64,000 bases of DNA from Phenylobacterium zucineum HLK1 (lineage in GTDB: Bacteria; Pseudomonadota; Alphaproteobacteria; Caulobacterales; Caulobacteraceae): NCBI RefSeq assembly GCF_000017265.1, contig NC_011144.1, forward strand, positions 2,458,001-2,522,000, given 5' to 3'. This document shows, one piece after another, positions 47,155 through 56,017 of the stretch. Both the position numbers and the translations under genes were made by a program. The notes beneath the pieces are model-generated. The model saw only the letters and a list, made by a program, of their open reading frames with translations, did no database searches and was not told the DNA's origin. Every line of letters starts with the position of its first letter. Position 1 is the stretch's first letter.

Positions 47155-47892
47155 ATGTCCGCCCCCACGGGAGCCTGCCTCGTCGTCGGCGTCGGCGACG
47201 GCCTCGGCTCGGCCATCGCCCGCGCCTTCGCCGCCGAGGGTCTCGCCGTCTGCATGACGCGCCGCCCGCGTCACCTCGAGGCGCTGGAGGCCCTGGCCCA
47301 GGATATCCGCGACGCCGGCGGCCGGGCCCATGCCTATGGTGTCGACGCCCGCTCCGAGGACGAGATGGCCGCCCTCTTCGCCGCGATCGAGCGCGACGTC
47401 GGCCCGCTCGAGGTCGTGGTCTTCAACATCGGCGCGAACGTCCGCTTTCCCATCCGCGAGACCACCGCCCGGGTGTTCCACAAGGTCTGGGAGATGGCCT
47501 GCTTCGCCGGCTTCCTCGCCGGCCGCGAGGCCGCCAGGGTCATGGTCCCGCGCGGCCGAGGCACGATCCTCTTCACCGGCGCCACCGCCAGCGTGCGCGG
47601 GCGCGACGGCTTCGCCGCCTTCGCCGCCGCCAAGCACGGCCTGCGCGCCGTGGCCCAGAGCATGGCCCGCGAGCTCGGCCCGGAAGGGATCCACGTCGCC
47701 CACGTGGTCATCGACGGCGGGATCGACGGGACCTTCATCCGCGAGAACCGGCCCGACGCCGAGGCCGCCCTGGCCCGCGACGAGATCCTCCGTCCCGAGG
47801 ACGTCGCGCTCAACTACGTGGCCCTGCACCGCCAGCCGCGCTCGGCCTGGACCCACGAACTCGACCTGCGCCCCTGGCGCGAAGCCTTCTGA
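47155..47892 (+). CDS. SDR-family protein with Phe in place of the catalytic Tyr, 245 aa
   Basis: Rossmann fold: CLVVGVGDGLGSAIARAFAA (nucleotide loop GxGxGLG), VVVFNIGANVRFPI (instead of NNAG) and ILFTGATASVRGRDGFAAFA with AAKHGLRAVA. The canonical YxxxK is F156-A-A-A-K160, with Ser146 upstream. Loss of the Tyr suggests altered or no reductase activity, although a group of SDRs with this change exists. The ATG at 47155 follows CGGAG. First gene of a three-gene run controlled by the divergent HxlR regulator. Confidence 0.82.
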   Translation: MSAPTGACLVVGVGDGLGSAIARAFAAEGLAVCMTRRPRHLEALEALAQDIRDAGGRAHAYGVDARSEDEMAALFAAIERDVGPLEVVVFNIGANVRFPIRETTARVFHKVWEMACFAGFLAGREAARVMVPRGRGTILFTGATASVRGRDGFAAFAAAKHGLRAVAQSMARELGPEGIHVAHVVIDGGIDGTFIRENRPDAEAALARDEILRPEDVALNYVALHRQPRSAWTHELDLRPWREAF

Positions 47893-47904
47893 AGGGAGCC
47901 CCCA

Positions 47905-48546
47905 GTGGCCCAACCCGCGCCCCGCCCCGCGATCGACTTCGTCTTCGACTTCGGCAGCCCCAACGGCTACCTGGCCTGGAAGGTGCTCCCTGCCCTCGCC
48001 GCCCGCGCCGGCGCCGAGGTGAACCTGATCCCCTGCCTGCTGGGCGGCATCTTCAAGGCGACGGGCAACCGCTCGCCGATGGAGGCCTTCGGCGAGGTGA
48101 AGGGCAAGCTGGCCTACGAACAGCTCGAGACCCGCCGCTTCGTCGAACGGCACGGCCTCACGGCCTTCCGCTTCAACCCGCATTTCCCGGTCAACACCCT
48201 CCTGATCATGCGCGGCCTGGTCGCCGCCCGCCGCATCGGCGCGGACGTCGGCGAGCGCTACCTGGAGGCCGTGCTCGCCGCCATGTGGGAGGCCGGCGAG
48301 AAGATGGACGATCCCGAGGTCGTGGCCCGGGTGCTCTCCGCCGCCGGCCTCGACGCCGCCGCGATCCTCGCCGCCACCCAGGACCTGCAGGTCAAGGCCG
48401 AGCTCGTCGCCAACACCGAGGCCGCGGTCGCCCGCGGCGCCTTCGGCGTCCCGACCTTCTTCGTCGGCGAGGAGATGTTCTTCGGCAAGGAGCGCCTGCC
48501 CCAGGTCGAGGACGAGGCCCGCCGCGCCGCTGGAGTGTCCGCATGA
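47905..48546 (+). CDS. DsbA-family / 2-hydroxychromene-2-carboxylate isomerase-like protein, 213 aa
   Basis: The N-terminus IDFVFDFGSPNGYLAWKVLP is the HCCA isomerase pattern (FDF.SPN.YLA). A C-terminal block reads ANTEAAVARGAFGVPTFFVG, EEMFFGKERLPQVED. These GSH-dependent isomerases open aromatic or chromene intermediates; a thioredoxin-fold oxidoreductase function is the alternative. There is no CxxC, as expected for the isomerase branch. GTG start 47905 behind GGGAG, 12 nt after the SDR gene. The stop overlaps the next start by ATGA. Confidence 0.85.
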   Translation: MAQPAPRPAIDFVFDFGSPNGYLAWKVLPALAARAGAEVNLIPCLLGGIFKATGNRSPMEAFGEVKGKLAYEQLETRRFVERHGLTAFRFNPHFPVNTLLIMRGLVAARRIGADVGERYLEAVLAAMWEAGEKMDDPEVVARVLSAAGLDAAAILAATQDLQVKAELVANTEAAVARGAFGVPTFFVGEEMFFGKERLPQVEDEARRAAGVSA

Positions 48547-49352
48547 GCCACCCGTTCGACGAGGCCGTCGCCCTGAAGTCCTTGGGCGAGGGCCGCTACG
48601 CCGGCGCCACCAGCCCCGCCTACTGGAACATGGCCGGGCCCTTCGGCGGGGTCACCGCCGCCGTCCTGCTGCGCGCCGTTCTGAACGAGCCCGCCCGCCG
48701 CGGCCGGCCGCTCGCCCAGACCGTCAATTTCTGCGCCGCGATCGCGCAGGGCGCCTTCGAGATCGCCGTGCGCCTCGTCCGCGACGGCCGCTCGACCCAG
48801 CACTGGAACGTCGAGCTGACCCAGGGCGAGGTCGTCGCCGCCACCGCCAGCATCGTCACCGGCCCCAGCCGTGAGACCTGGAGCCATCTGCCGGCCTCTC
48901 CGCCGTCGATGCCGCCGGCCGCGGACCTCCCGCCGATGCCGACCGAGGGTCGGCCCGGCTGGCTCGGCCGCTACGAGATGCGCTTCGAGCGCGGCGCCGC
49001 GCAGCCCGGCGAAGCCCGCCCCGATGCGCCGGCCTCGGCCGAGAGCCGCCTGTGGATCCGCGACGTCCCCGCCCGGCCGCTCGACTATCCCGCCCTCGCC
49101 GCCCTCGCCGACGCCTTCGTCGTCCGCATCCTGCAGGTGCGCGGCGACGTGCCGCCGGTCGCCACCGTCACCCTCTCGACCTACTTCACCGCCGACGAGG
49201 CCGAGATGGCCGCCCAGGCCGACCGGCCGCTGATCGGCGTCGCGGGCGCGCGCATCTTCCGCCACGGCTTCAACGACCAGTCCGCCGAGCTGTGGTCCGA
49301 CGCCGGCGCCCTGCTGGCCGTTTCGCACCAGCTCGTGTGGTTCAAGGCCTGA
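48543..49352 (+). CDS. Acyl-CoA thioesterase (TesB-like, double hot-dog) family protein, 269 aa
   Basis: HPFDEAVALKSLGEGRYAGA, NMAGPFGGVTAAVLLRAVLN and AQTVNFCAAIAQGAFEIAVR form the first hot-dog; DYPALAALADAFVVRILQVR, ATVTLSTYFTADEAEMAAQA and the C-terminal LLAVSHQLVWFKA form the second. Members hydrolyse acyl-CoA. Together with the isomerase and SDR genes this suggests a small catabolic pathway for an aromatic or acyl compound under HxlR control; the substrate is not deducible. Start overlaps the previous stop (ATGA). Confidence 0.83.
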   Translation: MSHPFDEAVALKSLGEGRYAGATSPAYWNMAGPFGGVTAAVLLRAVLNEPARRGRPLAQTVNFCAAIAQGAFEIAVRLVRDGRSTQHWNVELTQGEVVAATASIVTGPSRETWSHLPASPPSMPPAADLPPMPTEGRPGWLGRYEMRFERGAAQPGEARPDAPASAESRLWIRDVPARPLDYPALAALADAFVVRILQVRGDVPPVATVTLSTYFTADEAEMAAQADRPLIGVAGARIFRHGFNDQSAELWSDAGALLAVSHQLVWFKA

Positions 49353-49514
49353 ACACGCCCCCGCCGGGCTCCTTCGTCGGATTTCGACAAAACTCCCGCT
49401 CCGGTGGTGCTAGGCTCGCCAGATCGCCGGCTGGGAGTTTTTCCAGGCGCCGGCGGCTGAGAGACGCGGGGCCGGGCGCCTCCATGCTCCCGCCTGCGAC
49501 GCGGAGTGCTCTCG

Positions 49515-49742
49515 ATGGCCGGAGACGTCGAATTCCTGGATCTCGCGCGCCAGGCGCGCCGGCGCCCCCCTGCGCCCGCTCCTGCACGCGCCGCTGCGGC
49601 GGGCGCCTATGTCCGGCGGGCCGAGGACGCCCTCATCCTCCTCTCCGGCCTCGACGAGCTGGGCGAGCGCGCCGCCGTCTGCCGCATCGCCGAGGCCTGG
49701 CTCGCCCTGGCCGAAGCCCAGCTCGACAAGCCCGGCGGCTGA
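49515..49742 (+). CDS. Small hypothetical protein, 75 aa
   Basis: MAGDVEFLDLARQARRRPPA, then an Ala/Pro linker, then AYVRRAEDALILLSGLDELG, ERAAVCRIAEAWLALAEAQL. The helical C-terminal half resembles small alphaproteobacterial proteins with the 'I.EAWL.LAE' motif, function unknown. The ATG at 49515 has GGAG at 9 nt; GTG 49506 is the alternative. Confidence 0.6.
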   Translation: MAGDVEFLDLARQARRRPPAPAPARAAAAGAYVRRAEDALILLSGLDELGERAAVCRIAEAWLALAEAQLDKPGG

Positions 49743-49845
49743 CGGCCACCGGAACGACCGCCCACCGCCGGGCGCGTGAACCGACGCCGGCCGGGTGATC
49801 GCCAGCGCTCTTGCATTCTTGTCTCGACGCCGGCTCGGCGGGGGG

Positions 49846-50622
49846 TCAGCGGATGAAGTAGCCGGTCACCTTCCAGGCCGAGCCCTCCCGCGCCAGCACC
49901 ACCGTCTCGGTGACCCCACGCAGGTTGGTGAAATCGGTCGTGAACTGCACGATCTTGTAGTCCCCGTCCGGCGCGCCGGGCAGCGACGTGGCGTTGCTCA
50001 CGCTCCTGAGGCTGCGCGACGAGACGCTTCCGAGCTGCCGCCGCAGAGGCTCGATCATTGCGGCCCAGCCCTTCTGGGTGAGGGCCGACCGGAACATCCC
50101 GCCGGACTGCGTCCAGCTCTCGCCCCAGCGCCGCTCGTCCAGCAGCTCCGCCCACGCCCGGGCGGCGTCCGCCCCCGCCTTGTCGGACGCCGCGTCCGGC
50201 GCCGGACGCGCGGCCGGCGTGGCGGCGGGGGCTCCGCGGTCGGCGACGAGGGTTGTCGCCAGGTAAGCTGCGGCCAGGATCGCCAGCATGATGACCATTC
50301 CTCCGATGAGCCAGGCGACGGGTCCGCCCGAGCGCCGGCGCTGATGGGAGGGCTGGTGTCCCAGGCGATCGCCGGCGGCGGCGACCCCCATTTCCGTGTC
50401 CCCAAGGATTTTGGGGCCGGCGCCTTCGTGCCGGGCGAGCAGCCTCGCCGCCTCCCGGCTGCTGGTGACGCCGAGCTTTCGCCGCGCCTCGCGCAGCCGC
50501 TCGTTGACGGTGTGGACGGACAGCCCCAGAGCCCCGGCGACGGACTTGGCGTCATGGCCGACCAGCAGAAGTCGCAGCGCCTCCTTCTCCCGCTCCGTCA
50601 GACCGCCAAGTCGCTCGTCCAT
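49846..50622 (-). CDS. LuxR-type HTH, membrane-anchored protein with DUF4019 domain, 258 aa
   Basis: The N-terminal LuxR/GerE HTH is at the very start: LGGLTEREKEALRLLLVGHD, AKSVAGALGLSVHTVNERLR, EARRKLGV. One membrane segment follows (WLIGGMVIMLAILAAAYLAT), then a periplasmic DUF4019 domain (AWAELLDERRWGESWTQSGG, YKIVQFTTDFTNLRGVTETV). This inside-out layout suggests a one-component transmembrane regulator that reads an envelope signal. The ATG at 50622 is natural. No obvious target operon is adjacent. Confidence 0.82.
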   Translation of the reverse strand: MDERLGGLTEREKEALRLLLVGHDAKSVAGALGLSVHTVNERLREARRKLGVTSSREAARLLARHEGAGPKILGDTEMGVAAAGDRLGHQPSHQRRRSGGPVAWLIGGMVIMLAILAAAYLATTLVADRGAPAATPAARPAPDAASDKAGADAARAWAELLDERRWGESWTQSGGMFRSALTQKGWAAMIEPLRRQLGSVSSRSLRSVSNATSLPGAPDGDYKIVQFTTDFTNLRGVTETVVLAREGSAWKVTGYFIR

Positions 50623-50840
50623 CCCGCAGCGCCGCCCCTCTCCCGCTCGCCCCAGCCTAGGCTGCGCCGGGCGGGGGTTCCGCCGGGATGGTGCGCCCGC
50701 CAGCCGCCACGAGCAGACCCTGAGGGCGCTAGCGGGGGCCGCCCAGCGCTGAACGTCAGCAATGGGTGGGTAGCGGACTCTCCGGCGTCTCCTCGCCCGG
50801 TTGGGCTTGCGGCCGCGCTCCTATACGCCATTGTTCAGCT

Positions 50841-51443
50841 ATGTCGTCGGTCGCCGAAATCGCCCAGGCGCAGCAGATCCGCCTTGGAGGTTCGGCCGCC
50901 CGGCCGCTCGTCCACATCTCTGACGCCCGGCGGTTCCTCGACGCCGCGGAGGCCGCGGAAGCGATCGCGCGCGGCTTCAGGATCGAGCATCGCGATGCTT
51001 CCGGCGCGTGGTCGGTGCCAAGCGAAGACGTAGCGTTCGGCGATGGTGCGCCCAACGATACTCGGTTCGCCCTGATCCGAGAGCTTCTGCAGGTGTGGGA
51101 AGACGACGACGCGGTCTGGGTCGACTTCCTCGTAGAGCCGCGCCCCTCACGGCCCGAACTCGGCCGAATGCCGACCCCGCGATGGCTCGCGAATTACTTC
51201 GTGACGGTCCTCTGGATAGGCCTCGCCTACTATCTCATCCTGGCCTTCATCAGCCCGCGGGACCCGGACCCGGCGACGGGCGCGACTTACCTTCTCCCGC
51301 GTCGGCGACGCGACGGCTATATCCCGCTGTGGCAGGCGATCCTGCTCTGGGCATTCATCGCCCACTTCGTCGCCTTTTTCGTCGGGAGCCTCGCTCTTCA
51401 GATCAAGGAAAAGCTTCACCCGAGCACGCGCCGCAACGCGTGA
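50841..51443 (+). CDS. Hypothetical membrane protein, 200 aa
   Basis: Not recognised. The soluble N-terminal half includes LGRMPTPRWLANYF, followed by two membrane segments (VTVLWIGLAYYLILAFISPR and IPLWQAILLWAFIAHFVAFF). The C-terminus is basic. The GC content is somewhat lower than in neighbours. The ATG at 50841 lacks a strong ribosome-binding site; a start at 50766 would add 25 residues without conserved features. Confidence 0.6.
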   Translation: MSSVAEIAQAQQIRLGGSAARPLVHISDARRFLDAAEAAEAIARGFRIEHRDASGAWSVPSEDVAFGDGAPNDTRFALIRELLQVWEDDDAVWVDFLVEPRPSRPELGRMPTPRWLANYFVTVLWIGLAYYLILAFISPRDPDPATGATYLLPRRRRDGYIPLWQAILLWAFIAHFVAFFVGSLALQIKEKLHPSTRRNA

Positions 51444-51639
51444 GCCTCGGCCCGCCACCGCGATGTCCCCTCCTTGACTTGGCCGTGCGAGGATTGGCGT
51501 CGAGGCCAGAGATCAAGGCGCAAACTTTGCAGCGGCTTGTCCGCAATGGGTCGGAGGGGACCTTGGCTCGAACTCCCTACGCGGACCTTCCTAACCTCAG
51601 CTATGGGTCGGAAGCCATGGTTTTCAGGCCGGGTGCGCC

Positions 51640-52760
51640 TCAGCGGTTTACGCACTCCCGGCCGTGCCGCGCCTCTTGGAATGCGGCCTCGACGGCCGCC
51701 GTATCGTTCGACGCCAGCCGGCAGCCCTGCAGCTTCAGCCAATAGGCGTTCATCATCACCCCAGACATGTTGTCGGGATGGCTCACGCCCCGGGCGACGA
51801 AGAAGTCCTTCAGCGGCCCGCCCTTCCAGAGCCCCCAGTTGTTGCGGATCCACATGCCCACGCCGAAGTGGCTGCCGATCACATCCTTCGCCGGCAGGGC
51901 GCGGAAGGTTTGCTTCGTCTCGTCGGACCAGTGCGCGTCCAGGCACGCCATCGCGCTATCAAGGTCCTTCGGCGCGCAGTCCGCCATCGCCTTGTTTTTC
52001 GCCGCCCGCTCACGATCCCCGGGCTCCTCGGTGTCCGGGGTCGGCTGGAGGAACATCCAGTTCCCACGTAGACCGCCCCCCGTCCCGCCGCCCCAGCGTT
52101 CGAGGTCGTGCTCCAGGATCGGCGCGCCGGGTGCCGCGAAGGCGAGGCGCGCCCGGAAGGTCCCCTCAGCGTCGCGATAGGGGTACGCGGCGCACACGAC
52201 GCCGCTGTCGGACGTGGTGAAGGTCACGACGCCAGCCGGGCCCGTCTCGCACTTGGCCGGGAGCTGCTGCCGGTCATGCGGCGCGAATGTTCCGCTGAAC
52301 CCTAGCCGCCGGCTCGTATCGGCCACCCCGACGACGGTCCAGTTCGCCTCCACGTGAGCGCGCACCCGCCGCGCGACCTCGTCCACAGATTCTGCCGCCG
52401 ACGGCGTCACCCGCAAGGAGTCGAGGATGTCATCGGCACGAACTTTCAGCGCGCCCATCCGCGTCTTCAGCTGGACAAGACAGGTCTCCCGCGTGATCGC
52501 CTTTCCAGCGCTGGAGGCCTTGCCTTCTTCGAACGCCGCAATGACGAACGCCTGGAACTCAGGAGGCCTACCTTCAAGTAGGCCGGGCAAGTCGCGGGCG
52601 ACGGTCCCACCGCTGACCTGGTCACAAGCCCCTAAGAGACGGATAACCTCGTGCAGTTCTCGCGCGGCCGCAGCGGGGGCTTGGTCAAGCTTGACGCTTT
52701 GCTCCCGTTCAAGGGCGCTGGCGTCAGCCGAGGCAAGGAGGAATAGGCTCGTTGCCGCCG
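51640..52760 (-). pseudogene. Secreted-protein gene interrupted by IS3 element (main 3' part)
   Basis: The open frame runs up to the IS end at 52760. Removing the IS and one CCG duplication joins it in frame to 54023-54041. The restored start reads MSAVVAAATSLFLLASADAS with cleavage near ADASA. The mature protein contains CLVQLKTRMGALKVRADDIL, VVTFTTSDSGVVCAAYPYRD, MADCAPKDLDSAMACLDAHW, IRNNWGLWKGGPLKDFFVAR. It has six or more cysteines, suggesting an exported disulfide-bonded protein. The C-terminal part with 'NNWGLW.G..L..FF...G..HPD.MS..I' recalls a family with DUF6794-like segments, but this is uncertain. Function unknown; expression now lacks start and signal peptide. Confidence 0.8.
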
Positions 52761-52788
52761 TGATCCTCCCCCGAAAAAGTGGACGGGG

Positions 52789-53649
52789 TTAAGCCGCTCT
52801 GCGCTCGGCCTCGGCTGGACTGATGTAGCCCAGGGCTGAGTGCAGGCGGCGGGGATTGTAGAAGCCCTCGATGTACTGGAACAGGTCTCGTCGGGCCTGG
52901 TCGCGGGTGGCGTAGACCCGGTGGTGGACGCGCTCGGTCTTGAGGGTGTGGAAGAAGCTCTCCATCGGGGCGTTGTCCCAACAATCGCCCTTGCGGCTCA
53001 TTGAAGGCGTGATGCCGGCGCGGGCCAGGGCCGAGCGGTAGGCCTCGGCGGCGTACTGGATACCGCGGTCGGAGTGGTGGATCAGGCCGGGCGCCGGCCG
53101 CTGGCGCTCGATGGCCATCTGCAGCGCGTCGAGGGCGATCTCGACGTGCAGCGAAGGCCGCATGCACCAGCCGACGATCTTGCGGGTGAAGAGGTCGAGC
53201 ACGGTAGCGAGGTACAGCCAGCCCTCGCCGGTGGGGATGTAGGTGAGGTCGGCGAGCCAGACCTGGTTCGGCGCCTGGGTGGTGAAGTTGCGGCCGAGCC
53301 GGTTGGGCGCAATCGGATAGCCATGGCGACTGTCGGTCGTCCGCGTGCGCCGCGGCAGAGCCGCCAGGCCCCGGATGCCGGCCCGGCGCATCAGCCGCTC
53401 GATGCGGCTGCGCCCGACGCGGCGGCCGTGGCCGCGGAGCACGGCATGCACCCGAGGCGAGCCATAGGTCCCGCTGCTGTCGGCGTGGATCCGGCGGATG
53501 TCGTCCAGCAATGCGCGGTTGGCGACCGCGCGCCGGCTCTCTGGCCTGGAGCGCCAGGCGTAGTAACCGCTGGCCGACAGACCCAGGACCGCGCACATCA
53601 CCCGAACCGGCCAGACGCTGCGATGCTCATCGACGAACCCGAACTTCAT
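52789..53649 (-). CDS. IS3-family transposase OrfB (DDE integrase domain), 286 aa
   Basis: HTH_21 region (YYAWRSRPESRRAVANRALL, IHADSSGTYGSPRVHAVLRG) and rve core. The catalytic residues are in QVWLADLTYIPTGEG (D), LIHHSDRGIQYAAEAYRSAL (D) and CWDNAPMESFFHTLKTERVH (E). It ends RRLHSALGYISPAEAE. Its ATG overlaps the orfA stop (ATGA). The frame continues open upstream to an A7G slippery run, so an OrfAB fusion by -1 frameshifting is expected. Confidence 0.95.
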   Translation of the reverse strand: MKFGFVDEHRSVWPVRVMCAVLGLSASGYYAWRSRPESRRAVANRALLDDIRRIHADSSGTYGSPRVHAVLRGHGRRVGRSRIERLMRRAGIRGLAALPRRTRTTDSRHGYPIAPNRLGRNFTTQAPNQVWLADLTYIPTGEGWLYLATVLDLFTRKIVGWCMRPSLHVEIALDALQMAIERQRPAPGLIHHSDRGIQYAAEAYRSALARAGITPSMSRKGDCWDNAPMESFFHTLKTERVHHRVYATRDQARRDLFQYIEGFYNPRRLHSALGYISPAEAERRAA

Positions 53650-53960
53650 CGGGAGGCCGATCCGAAGATGAGCGCGGCTTTTTTTAGGATGTCGCGCTCC
53701 ATCCGCAGCCGCTCGTTCTCGCGCCGAAGCCGGGCGTTCTCCGAGGCCAGGTCAGACGGCGACGGGGCCGGCGCTTGCGTGGTGGAGCGCCTCGCCGCCC
53801 CCGTCGCCTGCGCCCCGAACTGCATCATCCATCGTCGAAGCACCGTCTCGTGCAGACCCAGCTCCCGGGCCACCGCGCCCACCGACAGGCCGCTCACAGC
53901 CACCCGGTCGACCGCCTCGCGCTTGAACGTCTCCGGAAACACCCGGCGCGCACCACTCAT
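53646..53960 (-). CDS. IS3-family transposase OrfA, 104 aa
   Basis: HTH of the IS3/IS911 type: RRVFPETFKREAVDRVAVSG, LSVGAVARELGLHETVLRRW. A leucine-zipper region follows (SENARLRRENERLRMERDIL-KKAALIFG). Near its end the codons CTA AAA AAA GCC form a 7-A slippery run (53679-53685 on the + strand) used for -1 frameshifting into orfB. Confidence 0.93.
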   Translation of the reverse strand: MSGARRVFPETFKREAVDRVAVSGLSVGAVARELGLHETVLRRWMMQFGAQATGAARRSTTQAPAPSPSDLASENARLRRENERLRMERDILKKAALIFGSASR

Positions 53961-54022
53961 CTGACACTCCTCTCCAGCTCCTCAGAGCTAGCATGGGTGT
54001 CCACCAAACCGGGGGAGGATCA

Positions 54023-54041
54023 CCGCGACCACCGCCGACAT
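54023..54041 (-). pseudogene. 5' stub of the IS-interrupted gene (start codon to codon 6)
   Basis: ATG at 54041 behind AGGGGGGAAGCT, followed by TCG GCG GTG GTC GCG; the IS enters after this. Together with 51640-52760 it restores an uninterrupted signal peptide. The promoter therefore lies in 54042-54213, where no other gene is seen. Confidence 0.8.
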
Positions 54042-54213
54042 AGCTTCCCCCCTAGCGCAGCGCAGGAAGCCGCGGCGCACCTCAATCATTCTTAGCACCG
54101 CGACACCGCCGCGGCCCTCATTCTTGACGTGCGCTCCGGTCGATGCGCGAGCGGCTGTCTACCCAGCGCAGTCTCAGGATCAGCGAGCATCACTGTCCGC
54201 ACATGAAGCCGTT

Positions 54214-55371
54214 TCAAGACGCAGTCCCCTGTCCGGGTTGGACCTTCAAGCGCTTGAGGAATGCCTCAAACGTTCGAACGTCCTCCACAAGGTGTTCCCG
54301 TGTAGTGACAATGTAGGCTTCGTAGAGCGGCTCCGAGGATTTCGGATCGGTGGCGGCGGGCGCTGGCGCATAGACGCTGATCTGGATGAAGCCGCTCTGG
54401 TGCAGTTCGCACGCGCGGCTGTGGGATGAGCCGAGACGCGGTGGCCCGTCGAATAGCTTCGCCATCGAGGGCGACAGCTCCCGCCACGCAAGGGACGGGT
54501 CCGCCTTGGCCCGGCATCCCTGCTTTGGGGATCGTGCGATCTCGATGCCCATCACCCGCGACTGATCGAGGATCTCGCAGGGGCTGCCCGGCGCACGGAC
54601 CATGGCGAAAAAGCCGCGTGCCTCGCCATCGTCGTTCCGCGCCGTGCAGACCGGAGTCGTGCGGGGGAAGGTCGCGGCGATCCCCAGGCGATCGTCGTGG
54701 AACGGCCGCTCGCCGTCCGACAGGGTGGGCCGCGCCATGCCGCACGGGATCCTGCCCGCCGGACAGGGGATCCGCTCGGTCACCGTCGTCTTGGCGTCGA
54801 TCCTGAGCGCGTGCGCCCCCGGCCACCCGTCGTCGTCGATCGTCGAGACGATCCAGTGATCCCCGAAGCGCCTGGCCATGTAGGGCGAGTCGTCCGACGC
54901 CATCGTTGCAAGCGCGTTGGACGCCAGCGCCTTCGCTTCCTCCGGGTCGGAAACAGGCCGGATCCGGACTCGCCACTCGAACGCGCTCGCCGGCAGCTGC
55001 GCCCAGCGCAGGTCCCGGCAGACTTCGACCACGTCGCAGCGGTTTGCGTCGATGACGACCTGCGGCGGCCACACGAGAATCGAGAAGGCCAGCGCCCAGC
55101 CCCAGCGTTTCCGCGCGATCGCGAGGCCTCCGCCGGCCACCGCGACGATCGAGAACACCAGCGAGATGATGTTCAGGACGGTCCAGGCGTCCAGGGCCGT
55201 CGCCTGAAACGCCACCCAGCCCAGATAGGCGAGGTCCTGAACCAGGATCAGCGCCGCGTAGAGGAAGAATAGGCCCACGAGCAGGATGAGGATCGACTTC
55301 GCGAGCCGCATTAGGATCGCCGCGAGCTTCACCCCGAGGCGGTTGCGGCGATTGTCGTGGACCTCTGGCAT
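54214..55371 (-). CDS. Hypothetical membrane-anchored protein, 385 aa
   Basis: Not recognised. Three N-terminal membrane segments (SILILLVGLFFLYAALILVQ, TVLNIISLVFSIVAVAGGGL, WGWALAFSILVWPPQVVIDA) are followed by a periplasmic domain of about 250 residues with many cysteines (CDVVEVCRDL, IPCPAGRIPCG, TPVCTARN, SPCEILDQ, CELHQSGF). The ending YEAYIVTTREHLVEDVRTFE, AFLKRLKVQPG looks like a small alpha/beta lobe. It is codirectional with the IS-interrupted gene downstream, which also encodes a cysteine-rich exported protein, so the two may once have formed a unit. Confidence 0.65.
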   Translation of the reverse strand: MPEVHDNRRNRLGVKLAAILMRLAKSILILLVGLFFLYAALILVQDLAYLGWVAFQATALDAWTVLNIISLVFSIVAVAGGGLAIARKRWGWALAFSILVWPPQVVIDANRCDVVEVCRDLRWAQLPASAFEWRVRIRPVSDPEEAKALASNALATMASDDSPYMARRFGDHWIVSTIDDDGWPGAHALRIDAKTTVTERIPCPAGRIPCGMARPTLSDGERPFHDDRLGIAATFPRTTPVCTARNDDGEARGFFAMVRAPGSPCEILDQSRVMGIEIARSPKQGCRAKADPSLAWRELSPSMAKLFDGPPRLGSSHSRACELHQSGFIQISVYAPAPAATDPKSSEPLYEAYIVTTREHLVEDVRTFEAFLKRLKVQPGQGTAS

Positions 55372-55581
55372 ATCGGCCGCCCCGCGCAGCGAGCTCTGCC
55401 GGAGGACGGTAGCGCTTAGCCGATGAAGATCAACGCCGTAGCGGGCTGGACGGGAGTTTAGTTCTGGGTCGATCGCTGCCGGTGAAGTCGTGGCCGGGAG
55501 CGGACCTTCTCAAGGTCCGATACCGACCCGTTGCGGACCCTGAGCTCATTGGTGCAATCAGGGCCAACCCTTGGAGAGCTT

Positions 55582-55797
55582 ATGAGCACAGCTACCGGCC
55601 TGACACTCGGCTTGGCGGTCGCCATGCTGGCTCTCTTCTTGATCACCGGCCACATACCGAACGGCTACGGATCACTCTTCACAAGTCGAAAGACCGATCC
55701 AGTACCGTACTGGTTTGGGATCGGCCTTTACGTCTTAGCGCTACTGGTCGTACTATTGATCGTCGGTGTGCGGGCAGCACGCGGGTTAGCTATTTGA
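55582..55797 (+). CDS. Small two-span membrane protein, 71 aa
   Basis: MSTATGLTLGLAVAMLALFL-ITG is the first membrane helix and WFGIGLYVLALLVVLLIVGV the second, with a short loop NGYGSLFTSRKTDP between. Clear RBS GGAGAGCTT before the ATG at 55582. GC content is lower than the surroundings. Family not recognised. Confidence 0.65.
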   Translation: MSTATGLTLGLAVAMLALFLITGHIPNGYGSLFTSRKTDPVPYWFGIGLYVLALLVVLLIVGVRAARGLAI

Positions 55798-56017
55798 CGT
55801 CCGCGAACCACCCTTCCGCGAAGTTCGGGGTGTCCGCTCTGAGCGGTCGCGGGGTCGCTGCGGCCGGCCGGTCACATTGGCGACGGATGGCCAAGTGCCG
55901 CGGCCCGCATCCAGGCGCCGAGGCGCGGAAGGAGCCCGCGAGAAACCCCCAAAGAACCCCCAAGGAACCCCGGGCGGCCGGGGCCGGTTGGACGGAGGAC
56001 CTTCGAAAGGATCTCCC

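Larger units (their letters stand above)
52761..54022 (-). mobile_element. IS3-family insertion sequence, 1262 bp, complete
   Basis: Bounded by 13-bp perfect inverted repeats TGATCCTCCCCCG (52761-52773) and its complement at 54010-54022; the match continues imperfectly with TGGAC. The flanks carry a direct repeat CCG (52758-52760 and 54023-54025), a 3-bp target duplication. It contains orfA and orfB with a typical overlap. Both genes and both ends are intact, so it may be active. Confidence 0.92.
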
